Of a stretch of DNA of 5,905 bases, positions 1 through 4,623 are shown piece by piece; within the stretch, counting starts at the first letter, position 1, and each line of letters begins with the position of its first letter. Made by a program: the position numbers and the translations under genes. The stretch comes from Bdellovibrionales bacterium (GTDB taxonomy: Bacteria; Bdellovibrionota_G; JALEGL01; JAGRAY01), in NCBI GenBank assembly GCA_020434375.1, contig JAGRAY010000111.1, positions 1-5,905 on the forward strand, in the 5' to 3' direction. A model generated the notes under the pieces. The model was not told where the DNA came from. It did not search any database and saw nothing but the letters and a program-made list of their open reading frames with translations.

Positions 1-1
1 T

Positions 2-949
2 TTTTGGAAAACTGAAAATGACAACGACAAGTTCGAAGCGTTTTCTACGCTTTACTTTGTTCTTTCAGAGTTTACGAAGGTAGCTGCTCCGTTCATTCCA
101 TTTATCACCGATTATATTTATGGCCAGTTACGTCTAGACCACAAGCTAGTTCAAAAAGATTCTGTTCACTTGGATCAGTTTCCGTTGGTGCAAGATGTTT
201 CCGAAGAAGAGAAAGCACTTGAAAAGGAAATGGATATGATTCGTGGTGCGATTGAATTGGGGAGAGAATTAAGAGAGCGAATGAAAATTCGTATTCGGCA
301 GCCCTTGTCGAGAATTTTTATAGGTACCGATAGTGGGCGCAATGTTGATGAAAGCGCCTCGTTAGAAATTCTTGAAGAGCTCAATGTCAAAAAGGTCGAG
401 TTTTTGCCAAAAGAGCAGATGGCTAGGTTTACCATTAAGCCCAATTTTAAGAAACTGGGCAGAGCTTGGGGCGCACAAATGAAAGAACTTCAACAAAAGC
501 TTCAGAGGCTTACTCAGGTCCAAATTAAAAATATTCTCGAGGGTCAAAGTTTCGAGATGTTAGGTCGTAAAATGACCAGCGACGACTTTCAAATTGATCT
601 TTCTCCGGCTGACACGTTCAAGTTTGAAACGCATTCGAATGGGGAGGTCGTTGTTGCTTTAGATCCTGAAATCACAGACAGCCTTATGCAGGAAGGCGTA
701 GCCAGAGAAGTTGTTCACCATGTTCAACGTCTTCGAAAGGAAATGGACTTTAACGTAGAAGATCGGATCATTTTATCGATCGATGTGGATCAAAAAACGC
801 GTCAAAAATTAAAAGGTTTTTCAGAAATGATAGAGAACGAAACATTGTCGCGCGTCCAATGGGTAAGTCTTGATAAAAATGATTCAATAAGAGCAGAGAT
901 AGACGATCAGGTATTTTGTTTTAATCTTGCTTGCAGCGGCGACTCTTAA
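2..949 (+). CDS. ileS: Isoleucyl-tRNA synthetase, C-terminal part (5' end outside the window)
   Basis: This enzyme charges tRNA-Ile with isoleucine in the cytoplasm. Only the last 315 residues are visible, so the HIGH and KMSKS catalytic motifs lie upstream. The frame is open from base 2. It begins with FWKTENDNDK, followed by a helical anticodon-binding domain containing APFIPF and the SVHLDQFP segment typical of IleS. Further on are the RIRQPL motif (about visible residues 97-102) and a C-terminal extension with GVAREVVHHVQRLRKE and DRIILSI (about 230-262). RQPL plus this extension (DUF5915-like) is characteristic of the long, eukaryote-like IleS type, which family knowledge links to lower mupirocin sensitivity; that is inference here. 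The TTG at 170 is an internal Leu codon, not a start, because conserved IleS sequence precedes it. No lspA follows, unlike in many proteobacteria. The next sequence is a hairpin and a gene-poor stretch. Confidence 0.96.
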   Translation, partial: FWKTENDNDKFEAFSTLYFVLSEFTKVAAPFIPFITDYIYGQLRLDHKLVQKDSVHLDQFPLVQDVSEEEKALEKEMDMIRGAIELGRELRERMKIRIRQPLSRIFIGTDSGRNVDESASLEILEELNVKKVEFLPKEQMARFTIKPNFKKLGRAWGAQMKELQQKLQRLTQVQIKNILEGQSFEMLGRKMTSDDFQIDLSPADTFKFETHSNGEVVVALDPEITDSLMQEGVAREVVHHVQRLRKEMDFNVEDRIILSIDVDQKTRQKLKGFSEMIENETLSRVQWVSLDKNDSIRAEIDDQVFCFNLACSGDS

Positions 950-1004
950 GAAAATACAGTTTTTATTGCTATTGTCCGTACATATTGTTTTTCGAACGAA
1001 CCGA

Positions 1005-1041
1005 CAAGATGTCCTCGTATGTTCTTTACGAGGACATCTTG
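1005..1041. terminator. Strong 15-bp hairpin downstream of ileS, possible bidirectional terminator
   Basis: A perfect inverted repeat pairs 1005-1019 (caagatgtcctcgta) with 1027-1041 around a 7-nt loop. It lies 56 nt after the ileS stop and 16 nt beyond the end of the minus-strand remnant, so it sits between convergent reading frames, as a shared terminator would. Neither strand has a clean T-tract right after the stem: the plus side continues gccggtgaaaaaac. A canonical intrinsic terminator is therefore not proven. It could instead be a 3'-end stabilising hairpin or a rho-assisted stop. Confidence 0.55.
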
Positions 1042-1056
1042 GCCGGTGAAAAAACG

Positions 1057-1353
1057 CTAATTCAACATCAAAGTGATTGAGTTGTTGAGGCCCGATTCGA
1101 AGGTGACTGTGCATACTGCGCTATTATCTGGACAGTCTTGATCGACGACTGAAAGACCGGTTACAATCCATGTGAATAGGTTGTCTCCATCAATCTCTGC
1201 AAGAAAAGTAATCGAACCTGCAGGACCCTTAATGTGGCACCCAAATTCTTCATTCGAACAAGAAATATCTCCTATTGATATTGTTGCACGAGGGCTGGTA
1301 GAACCAAATCCGATGCCTACCACGAACTCATTGTTTTCAGCTAAAAAGATCAG
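1057..1353 (-). pseudogene. Remnant of a secreted protein: one divergent InlB B-repeat-like domain
   Basis: On the minus strand a frame of about 99 codons ends with TAG at 1059-1057. Its pattern matches a single divergent InlB B-repeat, a beta-rich domain of bacterial surface proteins. It has a G-x-G run then STSP, a Cys pair (DISCS and FGCH), GSITFLAE, an aromatic segment LFTW, a second Cys pair (QDCP and AVCTVTF), and NSITLML at the C-terminus. No ATG is available. A GTG at 1323-1321 gives 88 residues, but it falls inside the conserved domain, lacks a convincing ribosome binding site and leaves no signal peptide. Immediately upstream in the same frame is TAA (1356-1354), preceded by a 15-codon stretch starting with ATG at 1401. 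The simplest reading is the decayed 3' end of a larger exported protein gene; a small intact gene starting at GTG is possible. Confidence 0.45.
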
Positions 1354-1356
1354 TTA

Positions 1357-1760
1357 ATTTTTATATGGTTTGGAAAAATGGCTCATTCCACCTTTCATCA
1401 TGGTCGTTCTACCTAAAAGAGATGCGCTGGGTCAATAGAAGTCGCAAATATTTTGTTTTTAAAAGAAAACAAAATATAAGTTAATTTATTGAATATATTA
1501 AAGTATGAGTAACAATTCTGAAAAAAATAAATAATATTAGAGAACATATGCAGTGTGTTTAGAATGAGAGGTCAGTGTTGTTTGAGTGCGAGAGACTTTG
1601 GAATATCAGCCGTCTCGACCGTTCATAAAGCATTATTGTTAAGGTCAGAGTTTCTATTTAGAAGCTGGTTCTATTAAAATATCTTGATCTTTTCCTTTGG
1701 AGTGGTAATTCCCCTTAAGTTGCAAATTGAAACATTGGAAATTATTGAAAAAATTTATTT
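1357..1760. other. AT-rich stretch without a recognisable gene
   Basis: About 400 bp separate the InlB-like remnant from the DUF481 gene. I see no tRNA, rRNA or riboswitch pattern and no reading frame with protein-like character. The longest plus-strand ATG frame noticed (1564-1677, 37 codons) has no ribosome binding site and no family resemblance. The stretch contains a perfect 12-bp inverted repeat at 1448-1477. It presumably also holds the promoter of the downstream DUF481-ompA unit. A weak candidate is TTGCAA (1720-1725) with TATTGA (1743-1748) at 17-nt spacing, only three of six matches in the -10 box, so I do not call it. Confidence 0.5.
1448..1477. repeat. Perfect 12-bp AT-rich inverted repeat
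   Basis: The arm at 1448-1459 (atattttgtttt) is exactly complementary to 1466-1477, with a 6-nt loop (taaaag). The stem has a single G-C pair, so an RNA hairpin would be weak. It could be a relic terminator, since oligo-A and oligo-T runs lie on both arms, or a binding site for a dimeric regulator. It lies about 280 nt before the DUF481 start, far for an operator. Confidence 0.4.
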
Positions 1761-2555
1761 ATGATACCTCGTCTTAAAAAAATTAAAGCTTTTGTTCTTG
1801 TTGTGTTGCTCTCTTGTGCTGGCGTGATGTCACAAGATGATTCTATGTCGACCAGTGACGGGAAAGGCGAAGGAGTGACCGAGGCTAAAGAGTGGAAGGC
1901 AAATGCCGGATTCAGTGCGATATTGAACACTGGCAACGCAGAAAATCAAACTTTCGGTGGGAATGCTGCTTTATCTCGTAAGTGGCACATGAACGAGACG
2001 ACCGCAACAGCCAACGGTGCCTACGGACGAGCCAAAAATTCGACGACGGGAAATTCAGAGACAAACACAAAGAACTGGAAAACAGCCTTGAGATATGATC
2101 GATTTATTTCGGAGCCAGTGTCCATCTTTGCTTTAGGGCATATTGGACAGGATGTACCAGCTGGTTTTGACTGGAGATTTGGAGGTGCCTCGGGTGTTTC
2201 GCATAGCCTTTTAAAGTCCGATGTCCATTTTTTCAAATATGAAGCTGGCTACGATTACACGCGAGAGTATAGGGTTGCGGCCGCCGATGCGAATATTCAT
2301 TCTGCGCGAATCTTTCTTCAGTACAAATATATGATTTCAAAATCTGCGCAGTTTGGGCAAGATGTTGAAAATTTACTTAATTTACAAGATGGAAGCGATT
2401 TTCGGTTAAATGCGTTAACGAGTTTAACGATGAAGCTTACCGATAAAATAGCTTTCCAAATGGGTTTTGGTGTCCGTTTTGATAACCAGCCAGTGGCGGG
2501 TTTTAAATCAACGGATACAACGACGCAGGCTGGGCTTGTGTTGAACTTCTTATAA
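1761..2555 (+). CDS. DUF481 family outer-membrane beta-barrel protein
   Basis: A 264-residue exported protein of the DUF481 (YdiY-like, 'salt-induced outer membrane protein') family. The function is not established; members are predicted outer-membrane beta-barrels. A Sec signal peptide is evident: basic MIPRLKKIK, a hydrophobic core AFVLVVLL, and probable cleavage near residues 21-25. The mature protein opens with an acidic, low-complexity stretch (26-43). From about residue 44 comes the family barrel: WKANAGFSAILNTGNAENQT with the hallmark TGN (57-59), then alternating polar/hydrophobic strands. It closes with LRFD-like FGVRFDNQPV and the conserved DTTTQAGLVLNF near the C-terminus. The in-frame TGA at 1746-1748 makes ATG 1761 the only start preceding the signal peptide. 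No Shine-Dalgarno sequence precedes it, in contrast to the next gene. It is 12 nt upstream of the OmpA gene, so the two are very probably cotranscribed. Confidence 0.88.
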   Translation: MIPRLKKIKAFVLVVLLSCAGVMSQDDSMSTSDGKGEGVTEAKEWKANAGFSAILNTGNAENQTFGGNAALSRKWHMNETTATANGAYGRAKNSTTGNSETNTKNWKTALRYDRFISEPVSIFALGHIGQDVPAGFDWRFGGASGVSHSLLKSDVHFFKYEAGYDYTREYRVAAADANIHSARIFLQYKYMISKSAQFGQDVENLLNLQDGSDFRLNALTSLTMKLTDKIAFQMGFGVRFDNQPVAGFKSTDTTTQAGLVLNFL

Positions 2556-2560
2556 AGGAG
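2555..2560 (+). promoter_or_regulatory. Ribosome binding site that sets the ompA-like start at 2568
   Basis: AAGGAG begins on the last base of the DUF481 stop codon. Two in-frame ATGs follow. The one at 2562 is only 1 nt away, too close for initiation, while the one at 2568 is at an optimal 7-nt spacing and opens directly with the signal peptide MKKFK. The second ATG is therefore the likely start. Overlap of the site with the upstream stop also suggests translational coupling. Confidence 0.75.
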
Positions 2561-2567
2561 AATGACA

Positions 2568-3782
2568 ATGAAAAAGTTTAAACTATTAATTGCATTATTT
2601 GCGTTGGCTATTTTTCCTGTGCAGGCAGAACAAAATTCTACCAAAGGTTTGTGGGAATTTGGGCCTTATATCGGCATGTTTTTTCCAGATAACTACGGCT
2701 CTGCTAATCTAGATAAGTCTCTCCTAGTGGGTGGGCGTCTGGGGTACTTTATTACGTCAGAATTTAGCGTGGAAGGATCTTTTCATCGAGCGTTTAGTGA
2801 AACGTCTGGGGGATCCGAAACGAATATTGACGCTTCAAGATTAAATCTCCTGTGGAATTTTCTTCCTGGTAAGTTTGTTCGACCATTTTTGACTGTTGGT
2901 GGTGGATGGGAAAGAACATCTTTTCCGTTTGGAACTGACAATGACTACGGTTTAAATGGTGGTGGTGGTTTAAGGTTTTTTGTGAATCCTCATTTCAATA
3001 TTCGACTAGAAGGTCGATACAATACGGTCGATATTGGGCGTGCCGCCGCTGGAAGACAACACAATTATGAAGGAATGCTAGGTTTTAGCTGGCTGTTTGG
3101 AAAAGCAACTGAATCTGTCTCGGTTGATGAACCTAAAGATGCAGACCAAGATGGCGTGAGTGACGGAGACGATCGCTGTCCCAATACGCCAGCTGGCGCT
3201 GTAGTTGATGCCACGGGTTGTGTGGTTCAAGTTAAAGAAGAAATCAAACCAGCAGATGCAGATCTTGACGGTATTGAAGACGATACCGACAAATGTCCCA
3301 ATACAGAAATGGGTGTTCCGGTGGATGCTTCAGGTTGCCCGAGAGACTCTGACGGAGATAATGTATCTGACGATAAAGATCGCTGCCCGAATACGAAGCC
3401 TGGCACAGAAATTGATGCTTCAGGTTGCCCTCTTGTCACGAAATCGAGAGGTGTTCTCAAGGGTGTTACCTTTGGATCAGGAAGTACCGCTTTAACGTCG
3501 AATGCTCAACGGGTATTAGACGGCGTTGCCGCAGATCTTAAGGAATTTCCGGATGTTAAGATCGAAATTCAGGGGCATACAGATAATACCGGTAGTTCAG
3601 CAAGAAATACGACGCTTTCTCAAGAACGCGCGGAATCTGTGATGAGCTATTTAATCAACAAAGGGGTTGATGCCTCTAGAATGACAGCCAAAGGTTACGG
3701 TCCTGCTGTGCCCATAGCTGACAATAAAACACGTGAAGGTCGAGAATCTAACCGCCGCGTGGAAATTAAATGGTTGGACTAG
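2568..3782 (+). CDS. OmpA family outer-membrane protein with three TSP3 repeats
   Basis: This 404-residue protein is predicted to tether the outer membrane to peptidoglycan. Domains in order are a signal peptide (1-20, MKKFKLLIALFALAIFPVQA), an OmpA-type eight-stranded barrel (about 25-182, ending WLFG), three TSP3 calcium-binding repeats (about 191-290) and an OmpA C-terminal domain (about 295-404). The C-terminal domain shows QGHTDNTG, LSQERAESV, AKGYG, PIADNKTREGR and NRRVEI. Asp339 and Arg354 correspond, at the same 15-residue spacing, to the diaminopimelate-contacting Asp271 and Arg286 of Acinetobacter OmpA, so peptidoglycan binding is expected. Each TSP3 unit carries two Cys, likely a disulfide after export. 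It follows the DUF481 gene closely and is followed by a terminator, so it ends the transcript. It is a clear paralog of the protein starting at 4623. Confidence 0.95.
   Translation: MKKFKLLIALFALAIFPVQAEQNSTKGLWEFGPYIGMFFPDNYGSANLDKSLLVGGRLGYFITSEFSVEGSFHRAFSETSGGSETNIDASRLNLLWNFLPGKFVRPFLTVGGGWERTSFPFGTDNDYGLNGGGGLRFFVNPHFNIRLEGRYNTVDIGRAAAGRQHNYEGMLGFSWLFGKATESVSVDEPKDADQDGVSDGDDRCPNTPAGAVVDATGCVVQVKEEIKPADADLDGIEDDTDKCPNTEMGVPVDASGCPRDSDGDNVSDDKDRCPNTKPGTEIDASGCPLVTKSRGVLKGVTFGSGSTALTSNAQRVLDGVAADLKEFPDVKIEIQGHTDNTGSSARNTTLSQERAESVMSYLINKGVDASRMTAKGYGPAVPIADNKTREGRESNRRVEIKWLD
3144..3440 (+). repeat. Three TSP3 repeats in the first OmpA-like gene
   Basis: Units begin at 3144 (DQDGVSD), 3261 (DLDGIED) and 3351 (DGDNVSD). 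Each runs through D-x-CPNT, a Gly, VD or ID, then GC. Units two and three are 90 bp apart (30 codons). Units one and two are 117 bp apart because a 9-codon charged linker (around VKEEIKPA) interrupts the array. Exact 17-bp copies of gatgcttcaggttgccc at 3324-3340 and 3414-3430, 90 bp apart, point to DNA-level unit duplication. Confidence 0.85.
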
Positions 3783-3802
3783 TTATAAAGTAACGAAATA
3801 GT

Positions 3803-3842
3803 AAAAAGAGGGGGGTCACGAGTGTGATCCCTCTTTTTGTTT
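3803..3842 (+). terminator. Rho-independent terminator after the first OmpA-like gene
   Basis: A G/C-rich stem pairs 3803-3819 (aaaaagaggggggtcac) with 3824-3838 around a GAGT loop, with a small internal bulge in the G-run. It is followed by a T-rich tail (ctctttttgttt). It starts 20 nt after the stop codon and should end the DUF481-ompA transcript. Its tail abuts the ribosome binding site of mscL. Confidence 0.88.
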
Positions 3843-3851
3843 GGAGAGCTT

Positions 3852-4205
3852 ATGCTTAAGGAATTTAAAGAGTTTGCGATCAAGGGTAATGCGATCGATT
3901 TGGCTGTGGGTGTTGTCATTGGGGGAGCTTTTGGCAAAATCGTAGCTTCGATTGTGTCCGACATCATTATGCCGCCACTTGGAATGATTTTGGGGAAAAT
4001 AGATTTTTCCGAGATTGTTTTAGGCCCCATTAAAATTGGTTTGTTCATGAATGCTGTCATCAATTTTGTGATCATCGCATTTACTATTTTTTTGCTTGTT
4101 AAGCAGATCAATCGTCTAAAAAAACAGCCACCTCCACCGGCGCCGGCTGGACCATCAAACGAAGAGAAACTGTTGATGGAGATTAGGGATCTTTTAAAAA
4201 AGTAA
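3852..4205 (+). CDS. mscL: Large-conductance mechanosensitive channel MscL, short-loop form
   Basis: MscL forms a homopentameric inner-membrane channel that opens under membrane tension and releases solutes during hypo-osmotic shock. The 117-residue protein has the N-terminal amphipathic helix (MLKEFKEFAIKGN) and TM1 with the glycine-rich gate region DLAVGVVIGGAFGKIV; Leu17 and Val21 match the E. coli gate residues Leu19 and Val23. DIIMPPLG follows, then TM2 (about 66-83, ending IFLLVKQIN). A Pro/Ala linker (92-102) leads to the C-terminal helix EEKLLMEIRDLLKK. ATG 3852 is chosen because GGAGAG lies just upstream (3843-3848) and family similarity begins there; an in-frame TTG at 3837 lies in the terminator tail. 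The loop between TM1 and TM2 is about 11 residues shorter than in E. coli. Its own promoter is not obvious, and the terminator directly upstream should limit read-through. Confidence 0.96.
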   Translation: MLKEFKEFAIKGNAIDLAVGVVIGGAFGKIVASIVSDIIMPPLGMILGKIDFSEIVLGPIKIGLFMNAVINFVIIAFTIFLLVKQINRLKKQPPPPAPAGPSNEEKLLMEIRDLLKK

Positions 4206-4226
4206 TATCAGCTGTTGATCGTTTTC

Positions 4227-4254
4227 TTGATCAAAAATGCCCACCTGTTAGACT
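4227..4254 (+). promoter_or_regulatory. Extended -10 promoter for the MazG-like gene, predicted leaderless start
   Basis: TTGATC (4227-4232) is followed after 16 nt by TAGACT (4249-4254). A TG at 4246-4247 is placed one base before the -10 box, the extended -10 arrangement. Transcription starting about 7 nt downstream would begin at or next to A4261, the first base of the ATG. The absence of any Shine-Dalgarno sequence before this ATG fits a leaderless mRNA. Four of six bases match in each hexamer; the assignment is by inspection only. Confidence 0.5.
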
Positions 4255-4260
4255 CGGCCT

Positions 4261-4623
4261 ATGACTGTTAACGAATTGATGAGTAGTGTCCATTCAATCG
4301 CCAAAGAAAAAGGCTGGTACGAAAAAGAACGACCCACACTTGAGGCCCATATGTTAATGGTGAGCGAGATCGCAGAAGCCACAGAGGAAGCGCGTCATAG
4401 TCACCCACCCGTTTATGTTCGGCGCGAAGGACAAATTATTGATGACCCAGCTCTCTTTGTTCAAGGAGAGAAACCCGAGGGGGAAGCGATTGAGCTTGTG
4501 GATGCGATGATTAGAATTGCTGACTACTTTGGCTCTAAAGGTTGGAATTTAGAAGAGTTATTAACATTAAAGATAAACTATAATAAAACACGATCGTTTC
4601 GACACGGAGGAAAAAAATACTAA
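4261..4623 (+). CDS. MazG-like all-alpha NTP pyrophosphohydrolase
   Basis: A 120-residue protein of the small single-domain MazG-like group. Such enzymes hydrolyse (d)NTPs to monophosphate and pyrophosphate and are thought to clean up aberrant nucleotides in the cytoplasm; the substrate here is unknown. The metal-binding motifs are visible: E-x-x-E in SEIAEA (Glu36, Glu39) and E-x-x-D in IELVDAMIRIAD (Glu78, Asp81). The N-terminal NELMSSVHSIAKEKGWYEKER and the C-terminal KINYNKTRSFRHGGKKY are strongly typical of the group. Between the motifs is a variable insert (about 46-74, VYVRREGQIIDDP). No Shine-Dalgarno precedes the ATG; a promoter at 4227-4254 suggests a leaderless message. The TAA stop shares its last base with the ATG of the next gene. 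Confidence 0.9.
   Translation: MTVNELMSSVHSIAKEKGWYEKERPTLEAHMLMVSEIAEATEEARHSHPPVYVRREGQIIDDPALFVQGEKPEGEAIELVDAMIRIADYFGSKGWNLEELLTLKINYNKTRSFRHGGKKY

Noticed and set aside
170..949. An independent gene starting with TTG at 170
   Set aside because: The same frame is open back to base 2 and carries conserved IleS anticodon-binding sequence, so the TTG is an internal Leu codon.
1172..1357. 61-codon plus-strand reading frame opposite the InlB-like remnant
   Set aside because: Its translation lacks any family pattern, while the minus strand shows a coherent Cys-containing domain.
1564..1677. 37-codon plus-strand reading frame
   Set aside because: No ribosome binding site, no recognisable domain or signal peptide; length is expected by chance.
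1818..1829. Lipobox-like LLSCAG in the DUF481 signal peptide
   Set aside because: The -2 position is Leu rather than a small or branched residue of the usual lipobox, and DUF481 proteins are barrels, so ordinary Sec signal peptidase cleavage further on is more likely.
3837..3851. TTG start five codons upstream of mscL
   Set aside because: It lies in the terminator tail with no ribosome binding site; MscL similarity and a good GGAGAG support ATG 3852.
4215..4234. Small hairpin TTGATC/GATCAA after mscL as a terminator
   Set aside because: The stem is only 6 bp with an 8-nt loop and no T-tract follows; part of it fits better as the -35 element of the next gene.
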